Assembly: GCF_011383005.1 (NCBI RefSeq) | Contig: NZ_CP049935.1 | Span: 2,542,001 to 2,606,000, forward strand | Length of the DNA stretch: 64,000 bases | DNA from: Phycicoccus sp. HDW14 | Lineage (GTDB): Bacteria; Actinomycetota; Actinomycetes; Actinomycetales; Dermatophilaceae | Direction: 5' to 3' | Part shown: one piece after another, positions 26,050 through 37,237 of the stretch | Layout: the number at the start of each line of letters is the position of its first letter | Position numbering within the stretch: position 1 is the first letter of the stretch | Made by a program: the position numbers and the translations under genes | Notes under the pieces: generated by a model | What the model saw: only the letters and a program-made list of their open reading frames with translations | Database searches by the model: none | Told to the model about the DNA's origin: nothing

Positions 26050-29000
26050 CGGGCGCCCGGCGGACACCGACCGCGTCGAGCACCCGGGACACCACCCGGG
26101 CGGGGTCGCGGAACACGTCGGTGGACCAGACGCGCAGGTGCTGCCAGCCGCGGCGCTCGAGCTCGGCGACCCGCACGAGGTCGCGGTCGCGTCCCGAACC
26201 GACCCGGGCGTAGGCCGGCCCGTCGGACTCGACCGCGAGCAGCAGCCGACCCGGTCGCGTCGGGTCCTCGACGGCCAGCTCGACGGGCACCGAGGAGGTG
26301 CCGACCTGCTCGTGGACGACGAGCCCGTGCTCGCGCAGCCGGCGCGCGAGGTCACCGAGCAGGACCGACCCGCCCGAGGCGTTCGAGGTGTCGGAGCCCT
26401 GCACGCCCTCGTCACCGGAGACCGCCTCGACCCGCTCGAGCACCGCGCGCAGCATCCGGGCCCCCGAGGTCCGCAGCCGGTCGGGGTCGAGCTCGTCGGC
26501 GGTGATCGTCGAGACGACGGTCAGGCTGCGCCGCGCCCGGGTCAGGGCGACCCCGAGCCGCCGGTGCCCGGTGTCGGTGCCGATGGCGCCGAAGCGGTGC
26601 AGGACCCGGCCGTGCGGGGTCTTGCCGAAGCCGACGGTGAGCAGCACGTCGTCCCAGGTCTCGCCCTGGACGTGGTCGGCGTCGCGGACCGCGAACGCCT
26701 CGGGGCGGTCCTCGGCGAAGAACGCCGCGACCCGGTCGTCGGCCCGCTCGACGGCCTCGCGCACGGCGGACTCGACGAGCCGGCGGTGCCCCGGCCCGAG
26801 GGCGATGACGACGAGCGAACGGTCGGGGCGGCGGCGGGCGTGCTCGAGCACGAGCTCGACGACCCGCTCGACCTCGGCGGGCGTCGACTCGACCGCGGCC
26901 TCGCCCTCGGCGACCACCCCGTGCCCCTCGACCAGCACGTGCCGGACGACCGGCTCGGTGACGGTGCCGGGGAACGTGACGAGCTCGGGGTCGGATGACC
27001 CGCCGTCGGGCGCCTCGGGGTCGTGCGTCCCGGGACCGACGAGGGCCGCGAGCCGCTCGTCGAGGACGCCGTACTGCCAACCGAGCCGGCGCCCGGGCAG
27101 GACCCCCTCGAGCAGGTCGAGCACCGACTCGGTGCCGGCCTCCTCGGGGGCGTCGACCCCGGCGGAGACGACGAACGGCGTGGGCGGCAGCTGCTGCGGG
27201 TCGCCGACGACGACGACGCGACGGGCGCGGGACACGGCGGCGACGGCCTCGGCGGGTGCGACGAGGGATGCCTCGTCGAGGACGACGACGTCGAACCACT
27301 CCCCCGGCGGCAGCAGCGACGGCACGGCGAGCGGGCTGGTGGTCCAGCACGGGCGGACGGCGGTGGCGAGCTCGCCGACGGACGCGACGAGGTCGGGGAG
27401 GGCACCGGGACGGCGGGCGCGCGACGCCTCGGCCCGCAGCCGGGTCTCCATGTCGGGACGGGCCCGGCGGACCTCCGCGACCCGGGCGGCGACGGCCGCG
27501 AGCACGCGCGGCACCTGGGTCTCGAGGGCGTCGCGGTCGGACTCGACGAGCGTGGCGACGGCCTCGGTGAGCGCGCCGCCGTCGTGGCCGGCGACCACCG
27601 GGTCGTGCGCGCGGACCTCGTCGGCGAGCGAGCACCACCACACCCACTCGAGCTCGGTGGCGACCCTGTCGGCCGGCACCCCGCGCTCGCGCAGGTCCTC
27701 GACGAGCGGCGTCAGCCCGAGCCGGTCGAGGGCGTCGAGGGCGAGGCGCTGCTCGGGGGCGGGCCCGAGGCGGTCGGCGGCGGCGTGCAGGGCCTCGACC
27801 CGCGCCGCGAGGTCGGCGAGGTCGAGCTCGACGAGGTCGAGGTCGTCCTCCTCGTGCGGCAGGCGGTCATCGACCCACGAGACGTCGTCGACGAGGGCGT
27901 CGTGCGCCCCCGGGCGCGGTCGAGCTCGACGGGGATCTCCGGGCGGCCGCCCGAGCCGGCGAGGTCGCGCCAGGCGTGGCGCTGGGCGTGCGCCTCGCGC
28001 AGGGCGGTGTGCAGGTCGGCCGGCGGGCGTCCGGGTCGCAGCAGCGCGCGGGCCTGGCGACGGACCCGCCAGCGCTCGAGCGTGCCGAGGTCGCTGCCGA
28101 GTGCGCGCCGCGTGCCGCCGTCCGCCGTGGCCGCGACGAGGTCGTCGAGCGGGATGTCGAAGACCTCGGGCCGGAAGACCTCGAGGGTGTCGCGGACCTG
28201 CCCGACGGTGGCGAGGACGCGGTCCCAGTCGAGGACGGTCGGGCTCGCGGGCAGGTGGACCCCGCGGAACACGTCGCCGAGGGTGCGCCGCGTCTCCTCG
28301 ACCTGTCCGGTGGCCAGGCGCGCGACCCGCTCGCCCGCTTCCGCGGCCTCCTCGGGGGTGCGCAGCTCGGCACCGAACCACGGGTCCTCGCGGTCGGAGT
28401 CCCAGCCGGCGAGCTCGGCGAGGCGGGTGAGGGTGGCACGGGCCTCGGCGAGGGTCTCGCGGTCGAGGCTGGCGAGGACGGTGCCGGACAGGCGGATCCG
28501 CGAGCGCGGCGGCTGCTCGAGGAGGGCGTGCCGGCAGACCTCCTCCTGGACCTCGTGGAGGGTGACGGCCCACGGCTCGCGCCGACCGTGCAGGGCGTGC
28601 AGGTGCTCGTCGAGGAGGGCGGCGGCCTCGGCCCGGGCCCGTCCGTCGTCGGCGCCCGCGGCCTGGCGCTCACGGTCGCGCAGCCGTCCGGCGGGCCGGG
28701 GCTGCTGCTCGAGGGCGCGGTCGAGCCCCTCGACGAGGGCCCGCACCGCAGCCCGTCGTCCGTGGCCGCCGTCGGGGAGGTCGAGGACGAGGTCGGACAG
28801 CCCGACGGAGGCGAGCCGCTCGTGGACGCCGGTGAGGGCGGCCCGCTTCGGGGAGACGACGAGGACCCGCTGGCCGTCGGCGGCCAGGGCCGCGACGAGG
28901 TTGGCGACCGTCTGGGTCGCCCCGGTGCCGGGCGGGGCGTGCAGGAGCAGGTGCGACCCGGCCCGCACGGACTCGACGGCCTCGCGCTGGGCGGCATCGG

Positions 29001-29922
29001 CGTCGAGGACGAGGACGTCCTCGACGGCTCGCTCGGACCGGTCGCCGGTGTCGGCCCCGACCGCGACGGCCGGCAGGGCGTCGGCGAACCCGGCGAGCGC
29101 GGCCACGACGTCGTGCCCGGCGAGGGTGTCGGCCTGGACGGCGAGGTCGGCCACGAGCGGGGCCTTGTGGTACGGGAAGGTGCTGACGACGACGCGCGGG
29201 TCGACGGACAGGTCGGGGACGGCGTCGCAGGCGTCGGCGAGCGCGGCGTAGGCGGGGTACGGGTCGACGGCGCCGCTCGCCGTGACGAGCGACTCGAGCC
29301 GGTCGGTGTCGAGGGTGATGCCGTGCTCGGAGGCCATGAACTCGACGAGCGCGGGGTTGACCTCGAGCTCTGCACCCGGCTCGAGCAGCCAGTCGGAGCG
29401 GCGCGGGTCGGTGGGCCGCGTGGCGAGTGCGCGCAGGAAGACCGGCGCCCCGGGCTGGCGGGGCACGACGCGGCCGTCGTCGAGCACGACGGTCCACGAC
29501 GCCATCCCGATGCCGAGGAAGCAGGTGCGCACGGCGTGCTCGCGCTCGATCTCGCTGGCGGTGTCGTGGATGCGGCCGAGACGAGCCCGGGCCTCCTCGA
29601 GCGCGTGCGGCTCGCGGACCAGCTCGGAGAGGCGGGTGGGGTCACCGGCGAGGAGCGCGCTGCGCGCCCCGAGGTGGGCGGTCGACAGGTCGAGCGTGCC
29701 GACGGGCAGGTCGCGGTACCAGAGCAGCGTGTTCGGGCCGCCGAGCTCGACGAGGTGACGGGTCCACCGGGCGCGGGCCTCGGCGACCCGCTGGGCCCGG
29801 AGGGTCGCGGCGTCGGGGGCGATGGACAGGTGCCCTCCCCTCCGCTGCTCCTCGGACGTGGCTCCGCCGACGCCGGCCCCGTCGCGGGTCCGTGCGTCGC
29901 GCGCCGGGCCGCTCGCAGTCAC
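26042..29922 (-). CDS. Large DUF4011-SF1 helicase-Vsr/MTES_1575-type nuclease, degenerate Walker A, one frameshift
   Basis: The protein is about 1293 aa when restored. The N-terminal DUF4011-like region (LGGPNTLLWYRDLPVGTLDLS) precedes a helicase core: LLLHAPPGTGATQTVANLV (~residue 325), where Walker A Lys is replaced by Ala, then VVLDEASLVAPAEA (Walker B, ~880), VVVGDPQQLPPTPF and RRLGVALTRARRSLTVV. The C-terminal ~70 residues (LLAVESDGPAYA ... RDRDLVRVAELERRGWQHLRVWSTD) match a small restriction-endonuclease fold seen on such helicases. The frame breaks in the run 27907-27911 (C5 on +); one base joins ELDRARG to AHDALVDDV. The domain order resembles the Hhe anti-phage protein, but a core role is also possible. 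Confidence 0.82.
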
Positions 29923-29997
29923 CTCAGCAGGCTAACAACGGGGCCGCCGCGGGCCGGGGAGGTGCGGGCGCGGGTCGCGGCCGACCTGTGCAGGTGC

Positions 29998-31284
29998 TCA
30001 GGCGGCGAGGGGGTCCGCGGAGTCGGCCGGCCGGCGGGTGGTCAGGGCGAGCACCCCGATGGCCAGGGCGAACCCGAGCGAGGTGAGGGCGAGGGCGTGG
30101 AAGCTCACGCGGTCGACGATGACGCCCGCCACCGCACCGCCCCCGCCCGCGGCCAGACCCATGAGGAGGTCGGCCGCGCCCTGGGCGCCGGGCCGCTCGG
30201 CCGCCGGCACGGCCGCGGTGAGCAGGGTCGACCCCGCGACGAGCGTGCACGACCAGCCGAGGCCGAGGAGGAAGAGCCCCGCGACGAGGGTGCCGGACTC
30301 CCCCATCGGCGAGGCCGACGCCAGCACGGTCGCCACGCTGAGCACGCCGGCGCCCAGCAGGGCGACTGCCCGGCCCCCGAAGCGGTCGACGGCCATCCCC
30401 GTCAGCGGCGAGAAGGCGAACATGCCGAGGATGTGGATGCTGATGACGAAGCCGATGACCGTCAGCTCGGCGTGCCCGTGCGACATGTGCAGCGGGGTCA
30501 TCACCATGACGCTGACCATGACGCCGTGGCCGAGGGCGAGCGTGACGATGCCGAGCCGGGCCATCGGCCGCGAGAAGGCGACCCGCAGGCCGCGCGTCAC
30601 CGAGCCGTGGGTCGGTTCCCCTGCTTCGTCGCCCTCGTCGAGCGCGAGCCGCCGGGCCTGCACGAGCGGGTCGGGCCGCAGGCGCAGCGCGACGACGCCG
30701 ATGGCCAGGACCAGCCCGACGAGCGAGAAGACGAACGGGCCGGTGAGGCGCGGGAGGCCGAGCGCATCCGCCACCGGTGCGCTCGGTCCGACGAGGTTGG
30801 GCCCGAGGACGCTGCCGACGGTCGTCGCCCACACGACGATGCTGAGGTCGCGGGCGCGGCGGTTCGGGAGCGCGAGATCGGCTGCGGCGTAACGGCTCTG
30901 GCTGTTCGATGCGGTGGCGCCGCCGAAGAGCAGGGACGAGACGAGCAGCAGCGGGAAGCTCTGCACGATGCCCGCGGTGACGAGTCCGACGGCGCCGACG
31001 GCCGCGAGGGCGTAGCCGAGGACGAGGCCCGGACGGCGGCCGCGTGCGGCCATGACGCGCGCCATCGGCACGGCGATGACGGCGGCCCCGAGCACCTGGA
31101 AGGTGCCGCCGAGGCCGGCGTACTTCGCCGAGCCGGACACCTCCTCGGCGAGCAGCGCCCCGACGGCCACCCCGGCCGAGAGGCCGACGCCGCCGAGCAT
31201 CTGGGACGCGACGAGGCTGCGGACGACGTGGCGCTGGAGTGCTGCCCGGTCCGTGGTGGCCGGGAGCTGCGCGGGTGTCGTCAC
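29998..31284 (-). CDS. MFS transporter
   Basis: The 428-aa protein from GTG 31284 has about twelve membrane helices; the loop 2-3 region reads VPMARVMAARGRRPGL and the central loop is acidic (LDEGDEAGEPTHG). An SMS... MSHGHAELTVIGFVISIHILGMF segment and AVDRFGGRAVALLGA open the second half. It resembles multidrug-type MFS proteins of actinobacteria; the substrate is unknown. It lies 75 bp upstream of the large helicase on the same strand. Confidence 0.83.
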   Translation of the reverse strand: MTTPAQLPATTDRAALQRHVVRSLVASQMLGGVGLSAGVAVGALLAEEVSGSAKYAGLGGTFQVLGAAVIAVPMARVMAARGRRPGLVLGYALAAVGAVGLVTAGIVQSFPLLLVSSLLFGGATASNSQSRYAAADLALPNRRARDLSIVVWATTVGSVLGPNLVGPSAPVADALGLPRLTGPFVFSLVGLVLAIGVVALRLRPDPLVQARRLALDEGDEAGEPTHGSVTRGLRVAFSRPMARLGIVTLALGHGVMVSVMVMTPLHMSHGHAELTVIGFVISIHILGMFAFSPLTGMAVDRFGGRAVALLGAGVLSVATVLASASPMGESGTLVAGLFLLGLGWSCTLVAGSTLLTAAVPAAERPGAQGAADLLMGLAAGGGGAVAGVIVDRVSFHALALTSLGFALAIGVLALTTRRPADSADPLAA

Positions 31285-31432
31285 GGTCGGCAGTATGCCG
31301 GTGCGCACCCACGGTCCGTGCCGGGGTCGAGTGCGCTCGCGGTCGCCCCGACGACCGTTTCCGCACTCGACCCGGCCGGGTGCGGCTCGCCCGGCCTCGG
31401 CCGCGCCCCGTAGGCTGACCCGCGGTCTTCCC

Positions 31433-31503
31433 GCCCTCGTAGCTCAGGGGAAGAGCACTTCTCTCCTAAAGAAGGTGTCGCAGGTTCGAATCCTGCCGGG
31501 GCA
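31433..31503 (+). tRNA. tRNA-Arg (anticodon CCT), acceptor stem one base short as read
   Basis: The 5' acceptor strand GCCCTCG, D-arm GCTC/GAGC, anticodon stem CTTCT/AGAAG with loop CTCCTAA (anticodon CCT, reads AGG), a 5-base variable loop, and T-arm GCAGG/CCTGC are all regular. The 3' acceptor strand reads CGGGGC where seven bases are needed; one more G in 31498-31501 gives CGGGGGC and full pairing, as in other actinobacterial tRNA-Arg(CCT). This is an RNA-level instance of the homopolymer loss seen in the coding genes. Confidence 0.9.
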
Positions 31504-31585
31504 CCGAACGGACGCGCGCCAGCGCGGCGAGCGGGACCCCGGCAGTGACGACGGGAGCCGGGGGTACTCGCACCGGACCCGAAGG

Positions 31586-34500
31586 TCACCGGACGGTCAG
31601 CCGAAGGGTCGCGCTCGTCCCGGTCGCGTGGTCGGCGTGCGCGGGGAGCACCCACCGGTAGGACGTGCTCGCCGACGGCCGCACGACGGCGCTCGCCGCG
31701 CTCGAGCTCGAGAGCTTCCGCGTGGTCACGCTCACCCAGGAGCGACCGGTCCAGCGCTGTAGGGTGACGACCGAGGAGGCGTGCTTCGGCCCGACGACCG
31801 TCGAGACCGTCACGCTCGCCCCCTTGGGCACCGTCGTGCGGGTCGCCCGGATCGACACCGACGGCGCCACCGACACCGTGCGGACGCTGCTCCACGTCCC
31901 GGTGCGCGCACCCGAGCCGGCGTACCCCACGCGATAGCGCGTCGACACGGCCGGCTTGAGCGAGACGGCGTAGTTGCCGTTCGAGGAGGTGGTCACGGTC
32001 GCGACCTGGCTCCAGGTCGTGCTCCCGACCTTCTGGGCCTGCACGACGAGGCCGCGCCCCGAGAGCGCACCGCCCTGCCAGACCGCGTTGCCGCGCAACG
32101 ACACAGCGTCGGGGTAGCGCACCGACGAGGGCGCCGTGAGCCCGACCGTGCTCTGCTGGGCGGTGGCCCGGGCGGGCTCGACGGACGTCTGGCCGAACGC
32201 GTCGTACGTCGCGACGACGTACGTGTACGACCGTCCGCCGACCAGGCCGGTCGCCCGGACCGAGGTGCCGGTACCGCGGTACAGCTCCTTGGTCTCGCCG
32301 GCGGTGGCTCCGTACCGCGTGACGACGACCTGGGTGAAGTCGAACGTCGTGGGGTTCGTCCACGACAGCAGCTGCGTGTCGTACGACGGTGTCAGCACCA
32401 GGCCCGTCGCGGGCGCCGGGGGCAGGACGTCGGCCACCGTCACGCCGGACGACGAGCTCGCGGGGCCGGTGCCGTAGGTGCCGCGGCCGGCCACCGAGAC
32501 GATCCAGTCGCGGCGCCCGGGGAGGTCGGTGAACCCGCGGGACAGGGTGGCCGCCGGGACGGTGACGGTCCGCCGCTCGGTGCCCGACGTCGCGGTGACC
32601 ACCCACTCCGTGACGTCGGGCGAGAAGGCGTTCAGCCCCCACGTGACCGACAGGGAGTTGCTCGCACCGGCGGTGGCCCGCACGGCGGTGGGGGCGAACG
32701 GCAGGTCGGCCTGGGACACCGCGCCGACGATGCTCGGCACGACCGAGCGGGCGCGGTGGGAGTTGAGGTCGAAGACGTACAGCACCAGCTGCACCGGCAC
32801 GAGGGGCTCGGGGAGGGTGAGGTCGGCCGTGACCGTCGAGGTGCCCGGGACGGTCAGCGGTTTCGCGGACGTCACCGAGTCGGGGTCGGCACCGACCGGG
32901 ATGAGCGCGTAGCCGAGCGACTTCAGGTCGGGGAGAACGGGCTTGGGAAAGGCGATGGACACCTTCGTCGCCGAGCGCGGCGTGACGACGACGGTCGCGG
33001 GGTCGATGGGTGGCGGTGGCCCGTTGGCGTCGTCGGCCGTCCGGCCGGTCGCCGTCACCGTCGGACCCACCAACCCGTTGACGTCGGTCGCGGTCACCCG
33101 GACCTCGTAGTCCCGACCTCCGGGGAGGCGTGTCCAGGTGTGCGTCGTGGAGGTCCGGGACGTGGGGCCCGCGGTCTCGGCACCCGTCGTGAGGTCGACC
33201 AGGGTCACCCGCACGCTCTCCAGGTCGGTGTCGGCCGGCGGCGTCCACGACGCGGTGAGCCGGTAGTCGCCCCCGGTCGCGGTGAGGCCGGTCGCGGCGC
33301 CCGGTGGGACGGTGTCGAGGGGCGTCCGGAACCGGGTGACCACCGGCTCCCCCCGGTTGCCGAGGTCGTCCTCGGTCCAGACGGCCAGCGTGTAGGTCGT
33401 GTCCATCGTCAGCGGTCCGACGAGGAAGGACCCCGCGCGGCTCGGCGAGTACGGCTGGCGCTCGGGCACCGCGTCCCCCGCGGCGAAACCGTAGGTGTAG
33501 CCGACGAGGTCGGGGTCGTCAGGCAGGGTCAGCTCGACGGTCGCGGTGCGGAACGTCGGGGTCACGCGCACGTCGGTCACGGGGCCCGGGGCCGTCGCGT
33601 CGGGGCTCGTCACCCCGCTCCAGCGCGTGACGTTCCCGTGGAGGTCGATCGTGAAGATGCTGATGGCGTAGTCGGTCCCGGCCACCGCACCGGGCACGGT
33701 GTGCGCGTCGGTGAGGGGCTCACCCTCCTCCGGCGTCATCGGCGGGGTGGTGCCGGGGAGGAAGCGGGCCTCGGACCGGAGGAAGTCGTCACCCCAGGGG
33801 TCGTTCCACCGCACTCCGGCGTCGGTGCGCGTGCGCCACGTGCTCGGGGCGACCGGCCCCGGGGGTGGGACGTCGTCGACGAGGGCCGCCGCACGGACGA
33901 CCACGGGCGCACTGAACGAGTAGGGCGCCCACGGGTCGTGCCACGGCACGGCCTGGACGAAGAAGACCGAGAAGTACCACTCCTCGCCGGCGACGAGCGC
34001 CGTGGGGCCCCCGACACGCAGGACCGTGTGGGGGTCATCGACGGGCTCGCCGTCCCACTGGTCGACGGGGGCCGACCCCTTCTTGGCCCGGACGATGGCC
34101 TGGGCGACCGTCGCGCCGTCCCAGTCGAGGAGGACGCGGCCGGGGCCGGGCGTCGCGGTGACGGCCAGGGGCTCCGGCTCGAGCGCCAGTCCCGGGTCGG
34201 TGACGAGCCGGACGACGCCCCCGCCGGCGAGCAGGACGCCCTGCCCGAGCCCCTGCGCCTGGGAGACGGCCTCGCGGTCGGCGAGGACGGGTGCGAGGGA
34301 CCGGTCGGCCCGCAGGACGTACAGGGTCCCTCCGGGCCCGCCGACCTGGACGTGGATCCCGGCGGCAGCGGGGGCCACTGCGGCGACGGAGCCGCCCGTC
34401 ATCAGGGTGCTCAGCGAGCCACCGGCCGAGAGGCGCTGCAGGCCGGTGCCGGCGACGAGCAGGTCACCGCCGGAGCCGTCGAGCGCGAGGTCGGTGGGGG

Positions 34501-35888
34501 CCTCCCCCAGCTCGACGACGGTGGTCGTCGTCCCGGTGGTGCTCCGACGCAGCAGGCGGTGGCCCGCGCCGTCGGCGATGACGAGCCCGCCGTCCGCGGC
34601 GACCTCGACGTCGGCCAGCCCGGTGCCCTCGAGCACGACCGACGCGACCCCGAGGTGGGGACGCGGTACAGGGTGTCGTGGTCCGCGGCGCCGTCGACGA
34701 GGACGAAGGCGGTGCCGTCGCCGGTCAGCGCGACCTTGGCGCGACCTGCGAGCGTGCCGAGGTTCGCGCGGGTGCGCAGCGTGCCGTCGGGCCGCACCTC
34801 CCGGACCTGTCCGGTCGCGGTCGTGAAGACGACGAGGCCGCCGGGCAGCCCGGCGCCGCCGCGCACGTCCCCGAGCATCGCGCCGACCGCCGGTGCGCCG
34901 TCGGGCGACCACGGACGGTCCGGGTCGATGCCCGCCAACCGCCCCACGCGCGTCCCGTCGGCGCCGTGCCGGGCGATCTCCCACGTCCACCGGGCGGTGC
35001 GGCCCCGAGGGCGAACCCGCTGCCGAGCCGGTCGATGGTCCACGCGGCACCGGACGCCGCGATCCGCAGGACGCCGGTGGTCAGCGAGGCGGCGACGACG
35101 GGTCCCTGGTCGCGCGAGGCCAGCCAGAGCGTCGAGCCGTCGGTCGCCAGCGTGTGCACCGCCGCGGTCGAGACGCTCGTCGCCGGGAGGCTCGTGTCGA
35201 TCGCGCCGCCGGCGTTCTGCCCGTTGCCGACGACGCGGGCGCCGACCCCGTCCGCCGTGACCGCGTAGACGCCGAACCGGTCGGTGCCGGTGTCGATGAC
35301 GTACGCCCGGGACCCGTCCGGGGTGACGACGAGGTCGCGGATGCTCGTGAAGGCGGTGGCCGGGGTCGCCGCGGTGACCGTGCCGTCGGTGAGGACGCGG
35401 ACGACCTGGGTGGGCGTGGCCGCCCACACGACGCCGTCCGAGCCCACGTCGACGAGCTGCAGTCCGGGCAGGGTGCTCAGCGTGGTCCGGGTGCCGTCGG
35501 CCCCGAGGCGCACGAGCCCCTGGCGGGCGGCCACGACGACGCCGGTCCCGGCGGCCGCGACGTCGCGGACGTCGAGGGGCGCCGTCCCGGCGCCGGTGCC
35601 CGGGACCACGACCATCCGGTCGGTCGCCGGGTCGATGCGCAGGACCTCGCGCTGCTCGGGCGAACCGACGAGGAGGGAACCACCGCTGGTCGCGTCGGTC
35701 CGGATGTCACCGGGGAGGGCCGCCGACGAGGCGGGGCCGTTCCAGCCCTGCCCGCCGCCCGCGAGCACGGTCGAGGCGCCGTAGGTCGGGGGCGGGTCGG
35801 TGGCGGCCGACGCAGCAGGAGGACCGGCGACGAGCGACAGGCCGCCGATGACGCCTGCCGCTGCGGTGACGGCGACGAGACGGCGCAC
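31586..35888 (-). CDS. Large secreted beta-propeller/fibronectin type III protein, two frameshifts
   Basis: The protein is about 1434 aa when restored. The start GTG 35888 follows GGGGG. A signal peptide (RRLVAVTAAAGVIGGLSLVAGPPAASA) is followed by repeated six- or seven-bladed NHL/SMP30-like propeller segments, then several fibronectin type III-like domains (P-DxTAPGPVTDVRVT and related repeats) and a C-terminal Ig/SH3-like pair (ATRTTVPKGASVTVSTVVGP). No LPxTG or membrane anchor is seen, so it is probably released or held by the C-terminal domain. Frame breaks: C4 35003-35006 and G4 34657-34660 (on +), one base each. A role in adhesion or polysaccharide binding is only a guess. Confidence 0.8.
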
Positions 35889-35992
35889 AGGAACCCCCGG
35901 AATCGCACGAAAGGATGGCCGGAACCTAGCGGATGGGTCGGCCGGCGGACCAGCAGATCCCGGAACCCCGCACGAACGGCCGATGCGCCGGT

Positions 35993-37237
35993 TCAGCCGC
36001 CGAGCACCCGGTCGAGCCAGGCGTTGCCGAAGACCCGCTCCGGGTCGACCTGCTCGCGCAGTGCCGCGAAGTCGCCCCATCGGGGGTACAGCGGCGCGAG
36101 GTCGGCGGGTCCCGCGGCGAAGCACTTCCCCCAGTGTGGTCGGCCACCGAGCGGCAGCAGGACGTCCTCGACCCGGGGCAACAGCGCCGCGACCGCTGCG
36201 GGGTCGAGGACCCAGGTGAAGTGGAAGGCGGCGACGTCGCGCCCGTGGCTGCTGCTGAGCCAGAGGTCGTCCGCGGCCACGGTCCGGATCTCGCACACCT
36301 GGAGCAGGGGCGCCATCCGCGCGGCGAGCCCCCGCAGCCCCTCGACGGCCTCCCCGACCCCGGCCCGCGGGAGGAGGTACTCGCTCTGCAGCTCCGCGCC
36401 ACGGCTCGGCGTGTGGTCGATCCGGAAGTGCGGCAACCGCTCGTGCCACGCCCCGACGACGCCGAGCTGCTGGGTGACGGCCGCGGGGTCGGCCCCGGCG
36501 AGCATGTGCACCGGACCCGTGGCCGCGCTCGTGCCCTCGGGCGGGGCAGGCGGCTCGGTCGAGCGGCTCTTCAGCCAGGCATCGGCGAGCCCGCTCGTCC
36601 AGTCCGTGAAGAGGCTGACGCTGTAGGCGGCCGCGCTCAGCTCGTCGAAGCCGTCGCGGACGCGGTCGAGTGACAGCCCGCGGAAGACGTCCTGGCGCAC
36701 CGCGAAGTCGGGCTCGACGTCGAGGGTCAGGCGGGTCACGACCCCGAGCGCGCCGAGCCCGACGACGCTGCCGTCGAAGTCCGGGTCACCGCGTCGCACG
36801 CTGCGCACCGCGCCGTCCGCACCCACGAGCTCGAGCTCCCGGACGGAGGCCGCCAACGACCCGACTGCGTCCCCCGACCCGTGCGTGCCGGTGGCCACGG
36901 CGCCCGCCACCGAGATGTGCGGCAGCGACGCGAGGGCGGACAGGGCCCATCCACTCCGGTGCAGCTCGACGGCGAGCTCGCCGTAGCGGGTCGCCGCCGC
37001 CACGGTGACCGTCCGTCGCTCGTCGTCGACGACGACGTCGGCCGGCATCCGCTCGAGGGAGACGAGGACGCCGTCGGTGTCCGCGAGGTCGGTGAAGGAG
37101 TGGCGCGACCCCAGGGCTCGGACGCGCCGCTCGCGGGCGACGACGTCGGCGAGCTCCTCGGTGCTCGCCGGGTGCTCCAGGCGCACCGCCCGGAAGGTGT
37201 GGTTGCCCGCCCAGTTCGTCCCCGCCGGGCCCGTCAC
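35993..37237 (-). CDS. Alditol oxidase-like FAD-dependent oxidase
   Basis: The 414-aa protein from GTG 37237 (GTGA overlap with the ROK gene) belongs to the VAO-type flavoproteins. RVRALGSRHSFTDLADTDG holds the His expected to bind FAD covalently; SLPHISVAGAVATGTHGSGD is the second FAD segment; the C-terminal ALO-type region includes HWGKCF and PLYPRWGDF. Streptomyces AldO relatives oxidise xylitol and sorbitol at C1 with O2, giving aldose and H2O2. Coupling with a ROK regulator and divergent xylA fits xylitol use (inference). Confidence 0.85.
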   Translation of the reverse strand: MTGPAGTNWAGNHTFRAVRLEHPASTEELADVVARERRVRALGSRHSFTDLADTDGVLVSLERMPADVVVDDERRTVTVAAATRYGELAVELHRSGWALSALASLPHISVAGAVATGTHGSGDAVGSLAASVRELELVGADGAVRSVRRGDPDFDGSVVGLGALGVVTRLTLDVEPDFAVRQDVFRGLSLDRVRDGFDELSAAAYSVSLFTDWTSGLADAWLKSRSTEPPAPPEGTSAATGPVHMLAGADPAAVTQQLGVVGAWHERLPHFRIDHTPSRGAELQSEYLLPRAGVGEAVEGLRGLAARMAPLLQVCEIRTVAADDLWLSSSHGRDVAAFHFTWVLDPAAVAALLPRVEDVLLPLGGRPHWGKCFAAGPADLAPLYPRWGDFAALREQVDPERVFGNAWLDRVLGG

